A stretch of DNA of 64,000 nucleotides from Thereva unica (lineage: Eukaryota; Arthropoda; Insecta; Diptera; Therevidae). Where the stretch lies: the NCBI GenBank assembly GCA_949987705.1, contig OX465281.1:225961978-226025977 (forward strand), in the 5' to 3' direction. Position 1 is the first letter of the stretch. Each line of letters opens with the position of its first letter. Positions 45,201 through 55,097 of the stretch are shown in pieces. The position numbers and the translations under genes are program-made. The notes beneath the pieces are model-generated. The model was given only the letters and a program-made list of their open reading frames with translations, was not told the origin of the DNA and searched no databases.

Positions 45201-46021
45201 TCGCCCTGGATATAGTAGGACCGTTAGAAACTTCAGAGAATGGAAACCGCTATATATTAACATTCCAGGATGACTTGACCAAATTCATTCAAGCAATTCC
45301 CATTCCCAACCAAGAGGCGGAAACAGTAGCCGAAAACTATGTCCGAAAAATTGTGTGCGTCTTCGGAACCCCCAAATACCTTCTAACTGATCAGGGTAGT
45401 AACTTTGTGGGGCAGGTTTTTAAACGAACTTGTAAGCTACTTCGAATAAAAAAGATACAAACGAGCCCCTACCATCCACAGTCTAACGGCTCATTAGAAC
45501 GATGCCATAGAACTCTAGGAGATTATCTGAGAAACTTTGCAAGCAGTGACCCAGCCAACTGGGATACTTGGATGGATTACGCCACATTTTGTCATAACAC
45601 TACACCACATTCAGCTACAAACTATTCTCCTTATGAGGCACTTTTCGGTTTCAAACCAGAAATCCCGTCAGCCATTACGAGGGCCGTAGAGCCAGTATAT
45701 AACTATGACGACTACGTCTTAGAGCTTAAAGCTAGACTACAAAACGGTTACCGCATCATTCGAGAACAACTAAAACAAGCCAAGGAGAAATCTAAAAAGT
45801 ACTATGATCGCAATACTAAGGACCTAACCCTCAACGTCGGCGATGAAGTTCTACTTTATGACATAGGCAGAAAAAACAAAAAGCTAACCCCGGAAGCAAA
45901 CGGACCATTCGAAGTCATAGAAATTAACTCCCCAGAAACGACTACTATTAAAATAGGTAGAAAACTTAAGCTAGTACACAATAATCTTCTCAAACCCTTC
46001 AAAAGACCCAGTCAAAACTAA
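42194..46021 (+). CDS. pol: pol: protease, reverse transcriptase, RNase H, integrase
   Basis: One uninterrupted frame of about 1276 codons, read in the -1 frame after gag. The first 160 codons are an Asn/Thr/Ser/Pro repeat region. Then come the protease (LLDSGAS, Asp near 42794), reverse transcriptase (WRIVIDFRKLNE, PFGLRNAPPTFQ, YLDDIVIYG with the catalytic box at 44042-44053) and RNase H (LTTDASNVAIGAVL near 44480). The integrase follows, with HHCC finger HDSPSGGHQGTHRTF...CESCQ near 45000-45130, then DDE core Asp in LDIVGP, Asp in LLTDQGSNF and Glu in NGSLERCH. These enzymes mature, copy and insert the element. No inactivating change is visible. Confidence 0.95.
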   Translation, partial: SGKRSNAQFQRYRDSGPTPQIRYPNSNTNPNTISNANPNTNSITISNANPNTNSRTNSTTNPNTNPPTNSNINQNTNSRTNSTTNPNTNPHTNPNTNSITISNNNSNTNLRTNSNTNSITISNNNPITKSTNSSPKWSRTPADCKTTSWADISRSNSRTETKLNVEITKCVLNLKTSKTFRSEIPIKLTGTTKEISTILLDSGASVSLIKLSELDDKAIVYTDQVIHIYGVTPEYIPSKGITYLDMLVANDVAITHLFHVVPSDFPIAQDGILGEDFFDNTQAILSYKDHTLKFDYKDQCITIPFSVGRESIKIPSRSEKILKFGPIVEQEELICFPSEIYPQVYTSGTVTKPEQGYIYIAVLNSSNNDVEITSQTKLHYEKLSDYNVHNLKHISNSDHVEERLKKLETLLELDQLNSEERASVLEICREYNSIFFLEGDKLTSTPTVTHDITTLPNQPPIKVRPYRLPEIHKQEIKKQVEQMISDDIVRPSVSPWNAPLLVVPKKQDSNGNRRWRIVIDFRKLNEITLADAYPLPNIEDILDQLGDSKYFSTLDLANGFHQINVTEEDKAKTAFSTPNGHFEFNRMPFGLRNAPPTFQRLMNQVLTGLQGVKCFVYLDDIVIYGRNLIDHNSKLREVFECLKKHNLKLQPTKCKFLSKEVTYLGHVITKEGIKPDPSKISAINSIRTPKDRKQIKSFLGLVGYYRKFIPNFSKLANPLNNLLKKDTEFSWDAHCDEAFSKLKQAIQSPPILQYPNFNRRFYLTTDASNVAIGAVLSQINDSGSADLPIAFASRVLNRAERNYSTIEKEALAVVWAAQHFRPYVYGRTFTVITDHKPLVWIFNHKDPTSRIMRWRIKLEEYDFTVVHRAGHLNTNADALTRLDINKVHVVTRSQSKGEQDPMNPSPQFPKPDSNSQSTDIVQLTDKSQIAQLIKEYHDSPSGGHQGTHRTFNRLKLKYKWKNMFKDIANYISTCESCQKNKSYNKNRLPMKVTTTAKQPFERVALDIVGPLETSENGNRYILTFQDDLTKFIQAIPIPNQEAETVAENYVRKIVCVFGTPKYLLTDQGSNFVGQVFKRTCKLLRIKKIQTSPYHPQSNGSLERCHRTLGDYLRNFASSDPANWDTWMDYATFCHNTTPHSATNYSPYEALFGFKPEIPSAITRAVEPVYNYDDYVLELKARLQNGYRIIREQLKQAKEKSKKYYDRNTKDLTLNVGDEVLLYDIGRKNKKLTPEANGPFEVIEINSPETTTIKIGRKLKLVHNNLLKPFKRPSQN
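42197..42240 (+). promoter_or_regulatory. Candidate -1 ribosomal frameshift signal, gag to pol
   Basis: The heptamer G GGA AAC (42197-42203) is in the correct gag phase for simultaneous slippage. It sits at the very start of the window in which pol is open, since pol-frame stops lie at 42185 and 42191. After 9 nt, CCCAGTTCC (42213-42221) can pair with GGGACTCGGG (42231-42240) around a 9-nt loop with one bulge. This layout is the classical retroviral one. Confidence 0.75.
42258..42600 (+). repeat. Minisatellite coding for Asn/Thr-rich repeats
   Basis: Imperfect units of the type CCAAATACTAATTC and ACTAACTCCA encode runs such as NPNTNS and TISNANPNT in the pol frame. The opposite strand shows a false open frame of leucine/valine repeats. 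Confidence 0.85.
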
Positions 46022-46050
46022 CCTACTTTATTTTTCCACGCATATTCCAG

Positions 46051-47809
46051 GTTCATTTTCGCCGTTTCAAGCACACGGTTTATAAAAACCGAAGCTCACC
46101 ACATAGCGACTCCTATAGCCAACAATACCGGGATATACTACGAAGAGATAGGTATACTGCACAAGTCTACGTCTACTTGGAAATTCGTTATCCACCTGAA
46201 TTTTACTCCCTTCGAAATCGAAATTAAACAACTCGACATCGATTTTCAGACACTAGTTCTAACTTGCAACAAATCCATGGAATTGCTTCCATGGCATCAT
46301 TGCGATATAGCGATAAGACTATTGAACAGTACCCTATCAGAAATCAGGTATGACCATCAATTCCTTCGGCAAATCTTCACCAGAGACAGGCGATCTAAGA
46401 GAGGCATTATAAATGGAATCGGCTCCATGGGAAAATTTCTATTCGGGATCATGGATAACGATGATGCGGAACTCATAGACTCAGCTTTAAAAACTTTGCA
46501 AGACAATGAACTCACCCTGCATCACGCCATTGATGCGCAAACTTCCGTAATGTCTCACTGGATAAAAACAGTTAATAAAACCTACGATACAATTAATAGG
46601 AATTTCAACGAAATAGGAGACTTGCTGTCCAACATTTCTGCAAACGTATCCCAGCTCGCTGAAGATGTAGAACATTTCCGCCTATTCGAAGAGCTCTCGA
46701 ATATTATGACTCAGGCGACAGAACGCTTTCTGTTCAAACAAAAAGAACTACTGAATATTATACAAGAAGCACAGATAGGAAAGTTAGACCGTCATTTGAC
46801 AAACTCTGCTTTATTCGTGAAAGCTTTAATGGAAGTCCAGCTAGAACTAACTGACAATATTAGACTCCCCATCAAACCAACAATAGAAAACCTACCTATC
46901 CTTAATAGGATCTCGAAAATAAAAGCCGCATACGTAAAAACCGATCTGGTATCCTCGATCGAAATCCCGTTAATATCTGAAAGTTTTAAACTATTCAAGT
47001 TAACGCCATTGCCTATTAAACGTGGAAACGATACCTATATATATGTTAAGCCTGACGCGGAATATACCGCAATAAATGTAATAAATCGAAGGTACGTTTT
47101 CCTACAGCAAAGTGAATTTGATGAATGCCTAGAAACGGAAGCAAACTCTTACATATATAACCAAAATTTTGTAACATATAACTATAACCAACGAAACTGT
47201 ATAATCGCATTGAGTCTCGGAGAGCACAATATTCGCGATTGCGATGTCAGAATCTTCAGTTTAAACCATGAGCTTTGGCACCCATTACAAAAAACAAATA
47301 CATGGCTATATCTCGTCCCGACAGTAACCAACTTAAGGATAATATGTAAAAATACATCTTACTCCACCAAAATCGTTGAAACGGGAATTTTGCAATTGGC
47401 ACCGAAGTGCAAGGCACTAACTACACAAGTAAATTTAGAAGCCAGATTAGGAACACGTTCAATCACGTCCATCGCATATTACTTTTCGGACTCCATCATA
47501 GACCATTCAATAAAAATTCCGCCAAATATTCCAAAGTCCTCCAGTAACCGCCTTGACAAAATTAAAATAGAAAACCTCGATTTAGATGAGATAAGTATTA
47601 GTTTGAACCGGATAAAGGACATGAACAATTTGGAAAATAATCATGTAGGAATTATTTCACACGAATTTCATACTACTACCTCTATTATAGTAATCATAAT
47701 GATAATAATGATAGTAATTATATTCCTCACTAGATTAGTTAAGAAATATCTAAAAATTAGAATTGTTAGCAACTGCACACAGCCTAGCGCTGAAAATCAA
47801 GTAGAATAA
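46051..47809 (+). CDS. env: env: envelope fusion protein of the errantivirus
   Basis: The frame is the same as pol and is open directly after the pol stop. A splice acceptor (CATATTCCAG) ends at 46050, so the coding part probably starts after splicing; the first internal ATG is at 46277. A furin-type site RRSKR (46388-46402) is followed by a Gly-rich fusion-peptide-like stretch (GIINGIGSMGKFLFG) and DNDDAEL, the pattern of baculovirus F proteins and insect errantivirus envelopes. Several N-x-S/T sites follow. A hydrophobic anchor at about 47680-47740 precedes a basic cytoplasmic tail. The frame appears intact at about 586 codons from the acceptor. Confidence 0.9.
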
Positions 47810-48046
47810 TAAGGATAAACGGTAATACGAAGAGTTTATATAACTAAGAATAAGAAACTTTACAAATTAAAAAAAAAAAAATTTAAAAATTTTATTTTAT
47901 AAATTTATATAAATTTATCGCACTTTACTTCATTTTTTTTTATCAAAAGTTGCATACGTACACATTTTAATTATCAATTATCTGCACTGTTTTTTTTTAC
48001 TTTAAGAAATTTTCCCTATTTTAAAATAACGAAAATTTTCTTTTGT

Positions 48047-48059
48047 AAGGGGGGAGGAG
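48047..48059 (+). promoter_or_regulatory. Polypurine tract
   Basis: AAGGGGGGAGGAG directly precedes the 3' LTR and primes plus-strand DNA synthesis. Confidence 0.95.
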
Positions 48060-48469
48060 TGTTGTGAAATTCTTACGCAAACATAAATTCAACTGCGCAT
48101 GTTTTCTTGCATTGCCTTATCTGCAATAAATTTAATATACCAGCTTATGATCCGTTGAAATGCAGAATAAACACATTCCAACGAACCATAAGCTGCATAA
48201 AATTCTTTCTCAAGTTTCAATTTCCTCTGCCTTATCAAATTTACCCGTTGAAAATGCGCTGACTTCACCGCATTTTCGACGCGATAATTGAGTTTGCGAA
48301 AGAAACCAACAGCTCCTTTTTCCTCAGAGTTGATTCGGTCTCCAACAAGTATACACGTCAAATAATTAATTAATAAATCTTATCATACAGTCAATAGTGT
48401 TTTTTTTTCCTATTAATAGTGTTCGACCGTTTTTTCTCTCCCTGGCCCGGTAACCCAGGCCCGGTAACA
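48060..48469 (+). repeat. 3' LTR (410 bp)
   Basis: It matches the 5' LTR throughout apart from one additional T in a homopolymer. AGTA follows at 48470-48473. Confidence 0.97.
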
Positions 48470-48590
48470 AGTAACTGCTTTAGTTCAGCTAGCTATATCA
48501 GCAACAGCCTAAAGAACAAAACTTGTTTGTGCAGTTAGTCAAAATAGATCCATCGAAGAACCGCAGCTAGAACGTGCTTACATACTTAAA

Positions 48591-48626
48591 CTGTTGCACG
48601 AAAGTTTTAGAATTTTCGTGCAACAG
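48591..48626. repeat. Short perfect hairpin
   Basis: CTGTTGCACGAAA and its exact inverse are separated by 10 bp. This is a eukaryotic context, so it is probably the remnant of a foldback element. Confidence 0.65.
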
Positions 48627-49523
48627 AGAAGAAAACATACAAATTTCTGTGCGATAAAAGAGTTTCAAAGTGCACTTTCGCGTTGACTTTGGGATGTAAA
48701 CGCGGCTTAACTGCTCTACAACGTTCTACGGCCATCATATCCCCATTAAAAATCCAAGTGGCCGGTGTTCTCCCGCTACAATCCCATTTTTTACTTTTAC
48801 TCGAGTAGTGAATGAAACGGACGCAACGTAAAAGTTGGTTTATTTCCAACTTTTCCCGTATTGCCGCATTCGAACCATAACATCAGATACCAAAACACAA
48901 GTACACAACAACAAACACATGCATTTGTCACTTTGAATTTTTGGTTAAGTGAGAAAGACGAGACAGAACGCAAGCAGTGTGACAGTGAATACTCGTCGCA
49001 TGATGCGGAACCGTCGCATGCACTTCACGCACGTAACTGACTCCAGCTTAAGAAATGTATCTTTTTCTCTCGTTGGCAGCAAAGCGGTCAGGTCAGGGTT
49101 CAGACAATGTATAGATAGGAATGGCCGCGCGATTTCTTTTGTGCCATCTCCTACAGCCGACGGATAAATTTTCAAGCTCAAGAAATGCCAAGACACTGAA
49201 ACTGCGTATCTAAATTGTCATCTATGGAGGATCAGAAGAAAGGACCCAACCTGCAGGATTTACCTCGAAAAAGATGAGTGTTCCTTATACATTTTCTATA
49301 ACTTGCTCAAGAAAACTAAGATCAGAATATCGTTGTTTAACCTGACCTATGTCGAAGAGTCAAGTATGAGGGACAAACCTCTAAACAAACTGTTGTACTT
49401 ATTCAACAGTGGCTGATACAAGGAGAAATGAGAGACATTGCCCCCAAGATCTCTATGATTTATGAATTACTTTAGTTCTGAAAAAAATGTTAGGTGAAAG
49501 AAATTTAACTTGGAAATTACGTC
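48627..49523. other. No gene recognised
   Basis: Only short frames. A segment near 48820-48860 (GCAACGTAAAAGTTGGTTTA) recalls the one near 2650. Confidence 0.4.
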
Positions 49524-50303
49524 TAAGGGTGGGTGCCAAAATACAATTCCGAATTTGCTACTTTCACCATGGACACTTCGAAATTACAAAGTGTGCCAAA
49601 ATACATTTCTCACATTTCATTTGACAATTGATATTATTATTTGAAAATATGGATGACAACAACATTTGCAATTTGTAATTTTTTTAATAATTTATTTTAA
49701 AGCAGCCTTGGGCCACGCTGTTTTAAGTTTTAAAGTAATTGAAACGGAAGAGCTTCATGAGCACCTACCCAGTACGGGTAGAATGCAAGTAGCAGTTATG
49801 TACATATTTATAAAGCTTTGAAAAAAAATGACTCAATTCTTTTACGAAACAGTGTTAATTTTATTATTTTGATGTACGTCTGCTGCAACGTCTTACCGTG
49901 TAGGAGGATCAGCCCTTAATGTATTGACGGTGACGAGAATCGTGCACTGAAAATTGCAAGAATTACACATATTTATCTCCAATAATTGGAAATGGTTTCA
50001 ACTAATATGCCCAGAAGTTCAAGATTCCATACGGGGCCATAGATTTCATTCATTTCAAGGTTAAATGTCCTACACATTTGCATAACTAGCATACCAACAG
50101 CCTTGTGATCATTAATTTTATATTTCACAATAAAATTGAATTACAACAAACTGTCAAACAAATGTTTGCATAAAATTTCCCTACAATTCAAAAATTTCCT
50201 TACATTTCCAAAGACACAAACCTCCGAAAATTAAAATGTAAAATCGAAATGCGTTTTTCAGACAAATTGACATTTGAATTGTATTTTGGCACAGCCCCTA
50301 AGT
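49522..50303. mobile_element. TA-flanked non-autonomous element, about 780 bp
   Basis: The left end AGGGTGGGTGCCAAAATACA and the right end, the inverse of GGGGCTGTGCCAAAATACAA, are flanked by TA. The interior has ACATTTG-rich words and no transposase. Confidence 0.65.
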
Positions 50304-50653
50304 CGTAAAAAATTTTATCAGTACATTTGTCCCTTACACTACGGTAAATTGTACTGAATCTACATTTTTTTTGAATGTCATATTTCAAAAATAATCTCCT
50401 ACTACTTTCTCTTAGTATGAGGGTATAAACCTTCATCATCGCTTCCCCAAACCCAACCCACTAATCTCAATGGGCTCAGGAACACATTCATTTGAACCCC
50501 TTCAGCCCATTTGTTTCATTGATGCAACAATTTTCGTATAAATTGGTACCGATATGGCACAAGTTTCTTTTATACCCAGTCAAAATAGACATTTAACTGT
50601 CGACATTTATAAACCGACAACAGCTGTAAATTGGAATATCCCTTAAAAATCAT
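50304..50653. other. No gene recognised
   Basis: No feature supported. Confidence 0.4.
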
Positions 50654-51530
50654 TAGGGGTCGTCCGTCAATTATGTGAGGCGATTTTTGAAAGTTTCGAA
50701 CCCCCCTGTCCTATGTGCGCCTTCCTGTAGTTCTGTATTCTAAGGGCCTTTTCGTTGGTCAGTGTTACTTACCTCGTGCGTTGCAGCATTCGTCGAGTCG
50801 CGCGTTTGGCTGGCCGGTGGCAGATAAACAAGGGACTACTATGCTACTTTCTGGAGTTCGCATAACCGTGTCAACATTTTTGTGTAGGGTTCAGCCATAG
50901 CTTAAGGCCCCCATTTATACACAGGTAACCGTCAGGCCGTGGCCTGAATGTTTGCGTTTTCGCTTTGAGGGCCGTGGGGTTTTCGCTTTGGGCATTTATC
51001 GTCAGTTCGTGCCTGAAGATCTGAACTTCCGTTTACTCTCAAGCTATAAATTTACTTACGGCAAGAATTCACGCCTTATCCACTCGGAACGGAGAACAAG
51101 GCACAAAAACCATCCACACACGCGTTCGCGCTTGTTCGCGAGTGTTCACGGCGTGAGTCTGGAGTTGCTTTGAAGTTTTCGTTGAGGCCATGAAAATTTT
51201 TGCACTTGAATTAACAACCTGCTATGCTAAGCTGTCATCTTTGCCTGTGTGTCTGACTTCACTTGCATGCCACGGCCTGTCAGGCGGATACCTGAAGTAT
51301 CATCCCTCAGCCGGACTGAGTAATCGGTGGCCTTCGTCGCTTCGGTTGCCTACCGGCGGTCTGTCAGTGAATGGAGATCTTTAGTGGAGAAACTCGCAAT
51401 TTTACACTGTTTCTTGAAAAAAAAAAAAAAAAAATTACGTGATAGACCCTCTCTACCCACGTGAGATTGGGTGAAATTCGGCTCGAGCCCATCTGCCCTA
51501 AAAATCACAAGTAAATAATGGACGAAATTA
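50654..51530. mobile_element. Non-autonomous DNA element, copy 1
   Basis: The left end TAGGGGTCGTCCGTCAATTA and the right end, the inverse of TAATTTCGTCCATTATTTAC, form imperfect inverted ends. Inside are TGGCCTGAATGTTTGCGTTT and TGTTCACGG...GAGTCTGGAG segments, also found at 53963-54600. No transposase is present. Confidence 0.65.
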
Positions 51531-53962
51531 AAATGTTTATTTTCATAATAAAATCATCCATGGCAATATTTTTAGAGCCATCTACGGATATATATACATA
51601 CTATTTTTGAATCATGACTATTGTTTTTATTTTTGATCCTTATTAAAATTCGTAATTGTATGGAATGCGGTTTTATAACTCTTATATTCTGCTTTTGTTA
51701 ATTCTGTTTGTTATTTTTTAAATACATAATATTAAAAACAAGCAAACAGTTTAACCCTATACATACAAACAAAAAACTGGAATAAAAAACCAGTTAAAAT
51801 CCCATAAAAAAATAAATATTAATAATTTTGCAATAAAATGACAACAACATTATTAATATTTGTAGAATTTTTGTTGAACAAAGACCTTACAAAGGGGGCC
51901 ATACACAAAAACTAACTGTATATAAAAAGAATCAATAACTGCATCATCTTTTCCTCAGTTAAAATTCAAATTATTCCTGTGTCATAAATGGCCGCTCAAA
52001 AGTCGCAAAAAAACGACTGATGTATCCGGATTAACTGTCATCAAGCGACAGGCGGGTGAAAAAAAAACAACAACGAAAAACTCGTTTTTTATTCAGTGCG
52101 ATTTACGCGATTAATTAAGAGCGCAATAACCCCATTATCTGTACCGAGTTGAGTGATCCCCGTGAGTTAGAGTCTTTTTTGTAGAGTTAGATGTGACATA
52201 CGGAACATACGGAAATTTCAATTACAAAGTTCAATTACTTTTTTTAGGGTTCATAAATTTTTGATTAGTATTTTTATTATTTGCAGCATTTCACCGTATT
52301 TTCACACACAGGAGATTCGCCAGACTGAACAGACAATAACCGGTTTAGTATCGTCGAAAGTGATTTGTGAATATTAATAATAAATATAACAAAAGAATTC
52401 ATTTTGGAATTCAGGTAAATATTTTGGAAGTTTTGTTTTGTAAAGAATGATGATCGTTTTGAATTCAATGAGAATTCCAGGATTTTGCAGACGACCAAAG
52501 TGAGATTTTTGTTTTGGGTTAGTATACACCTGTCAATCATTGGACAACAACAAAATCACACCTCTACCTCTTAAGAACCACAAAATCTTCGGGGTTAAAT
52601 TATACAAAAATTTTGATTTCGTTTTTTATTATCTTTTCCAGAGGCAACAAACCCAGAATGAAGACAAAGCGAAGAATTCCCCGAAAATTCCTCGAATTTT
52701 GATTAAATCTGAAATAAATGACCACCAGGCATGCCATCCGCCAATTCCATGGCTTCTATTGCTCAGACTCACCTTCGATGATGAGCTGCACACTGCAGTG
52801 TGGACCCCAAGGCACATGTTCCCCCTTTCTACAGGTGGGCATATAGTATATATGTATATATGTATATACATATATGCCAGCATATAATATGATACCTGAG
52901 AGTCTCCTCCATAGAAGCCTCGCTTAGACAGACCATGGACTTCAACGGCTATCGTCGCAGTCTACATCACAACGGCGGCCTTGAACTCGTATATTTTAGG
53001 ACAAGCTCAAGGTCACGCATCGCTGCACATAAAAGCACACACATATAAACACTAATACCTGCATAGGTATACATATTGCCAGGAGGCTGGGTGGTGTTGC
53101 ATCAGCAGACCGTGCTCAAATGTGCATAGAAAGTGCACAAAAGCAAGCAGACGTGAACATGTGCAATCATTTTCTGCTGCATCGCTGCCGTCGTCGTCGC
53201 AGCAGCTATACGTATCAGACCCAAATAATCGCGAGCTAGCAATTCGCAAGTGGTGCACCTTGGATGCAGGTAAAACCTTGTGATTGTGTGCCAATTTCAC
53301 AGTCAGGCGGAGCCCGAAAGGAAAATGTGTAATGAAATCACAATTTTATCTATAGTATACACTACACAGCGAAAATGGGGCTTGTCTCTATGGCGGCTCG
53401 CCGATCGGGGTCAATTGCAGCCTGAGTTCGTTAGAAAAGTGAATTTTTAGTGTTATTAAGAGAAAGCATTTTTGCAGCTGATTGCTGCTAAGAGTGAAAA
53501 CTGTGTGATAGCAGCACAGGTAACTCTGGGCGTGGATGGAAGAATTTTATTAAGGTTTATTATGCGACTTAAATTTTGCTCATAAAAAATTTTCTTTTCT
53601 TTTATTTCTGTGAAGGTAGAATGCCAAGCCCAAAGGTTTTATGGAGTGGAGGAGGCGTTCTGTTTTGTCGGAGTTCTTGTGGAGAAATTGATGAGCCTCG
53701 ACCGATATTTTTAAAGCTAGATTTAATTTAGCGGAGGTCTTTACAGAAAGTAAGGTGGACGAATGGTGTTTTTACTGCAAAAAGAGCAAGCTTCTTCCTG
53801 CCATTCATTACAGACAAGAACAGGTTATTACGTTAATTTAAAAGATTGGTTGTGAAAACTTAGGGTTAGTTCAAAAACCCATGTAATATGTAGATGTTAC
53901 ACAAAGTATTGTCCGTCGTTTACTACCATTTTCACATTTTTCTAGTACGAGGCGGATTTCTT
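51531..53962. other. No gene recognised
   Basis: Strongly AT-rich at 51530-52300. TA/TATG microsatellites lie at about 52845-52875. Short frames at 52540-52887 and 53052-53300 have no support from motifs or splice sites. Confidence 0.4.
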
Positions 53963-54600
53963 TAGGGGTCGTCCATAAATTACTTGCGATTTTTCGACCT
54001 GCCCCCCTCCCCTTGATGAAGTGTCGTGAGATTTGGCTCGACCGCGCGCCGGCAAGTCGTGGCCTGAATGTTTGCGTTTACGCCTTGAGGCCAAGTATTA
54101 CCACAAAGTAGTGATGAGCAAACGCTAGAACAAGACAAGACTAATCTAGTCTTGGTCTTGTCTTGTTCTTGTTCAGTCTGTCTTGCCCTTGTTCTTACAA
54201 TCATAACTAAGTCTTGTTCTTGCTCTTGGTCTTGCTAAATGTGCAAGAACAAGACAAGACTGAAAGAACAAGACCATTTTTGCTCATCACTACCACACAC
54301 TCACCGGCCGGCAACTATGTGGCCTGCAGTCCAAGAAAATTGACAAAAATCTTTATGTCTTTGGGCATTTATCGTAAGGTCGTGCCTGAATATTTGAACT
54401 ATTCTCTTCACTCTCAAGCCGTGAATTTACGGCAAAAATTCACGGCGTATCCACAAGGAACAGAAAAAAGGGGCGAGCTAGCTTGAGCGAGCTTGTTCGC
54501 GGGTGTTCACGGGTTGAGTCTGGAGCCGTCTTGAAGTTTTCGTTAAGGCCATGAACATTTTTGCACTTGAATTAACAACTTGGTCGTCTTAGCTTGTGTG
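53963..54600. mobile_element. Non-autonomous DNA element, copy 2, with nested MITE
   Basis: This is a direct relative of 50654-51530, from TAGGGGTCGTCCATAAATTA through GTCGTGGCCTGAATGTTTGC to TTTTTGCACTTGAATTAACA. It is interrupted at 54109-54292. Its right terminus is not clear. Confidence 0.6.
54101..54300. mobile_element. hAT-type MITE, copy 2
   Basis: The element 54109-54292 (184 bp) has ends TAGTGATGAGCAAA and the exact inverse. Flanking octamers are CCACAAAG and CCACACAC (two differences). The interior matches the copy at 31542-31714. Confidence 0.85.
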
Positions 54601-54956
54601 TCTGTAACATAGGCGTAACCAAGATTTTTTTCGGGAGGGGTCGATCCAGAATTTAAAAAAAAAAAAAACTGAATAGGCAGCAAAAATGAATTTTTGTTAT
54701 GAATATACATAATGTTTCTTAAGCTTAAAACTGTTTACAAAAGAATTCTTGTATTTTCCTGGCAAATTCCATAACCATTTTCTCCGGGTCGAACTGAACT
54801 GTGTAGTAGACATTAAGTAAGTCCAACCCCATAACTCTATCCGCAGATAGAATTTCAATCTTCTTAAGCAAGAAAATGTCTTCTACGGAGTAGCTGTTGA
54901 GACAAGAAGGTGAGCCAAGACTTTTAGGAGGCAAGGGATATTAGGGTATAAGCCTT

Positions 54957-55097
54957 AACATTCCTTCTTTCTTCTTCCCTCTATACATTCCTGATTCCTT
55001 CTGCCGTAGCCCTTTCCCACTCCACTAAAAGCACATGTCATCGGTTGGTTAATGATATTCAACTCATTTCAGGAGGCATAGCACTGCAGCGAGTTTT
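54957..55097 (+). mobile_element. tRNA-headed SINE, split copy, left part
   Basis: Plus-strand copy from CATTCCTTCTTTCTTC through ATGTCATCGGTTGGTTAATG to GCACTGCAGCGAG. The tRNA head is missing (5'-truncated). It is interrupted by a LINE and resumes at 57521. Confidence 0.8.

Larger units (their letters stand above)
39779..48469 (+). mobile_element. Errantivirus-type LTR retrotransposon, very young
   Basis: An 8.7 kb Ty3/gypsy-group element with an envelope gene. The host tetramer AGTA stands directly before 39779 and directly after 48469. Both LTRs start TG and end CA. The order is LTR, tRNA primer site, leader with triplicated repeat, gag, pol, env, polypurine tract, LTR. The LTRs differ only by one T in a run of T. 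Gag has one internal frame break; pol and env are open. Confidence 0.95.

Noticed and set aside
48591..48626. Rho-independent terminator
   Set aside because: The hairpin shape fits, but the genome is eukaryotic and there is no adjacent gene.
52540..52887. 115-codon plus-strand frame
   Set aside because: It runs into a TA microsatellite and shows no family resemblance.
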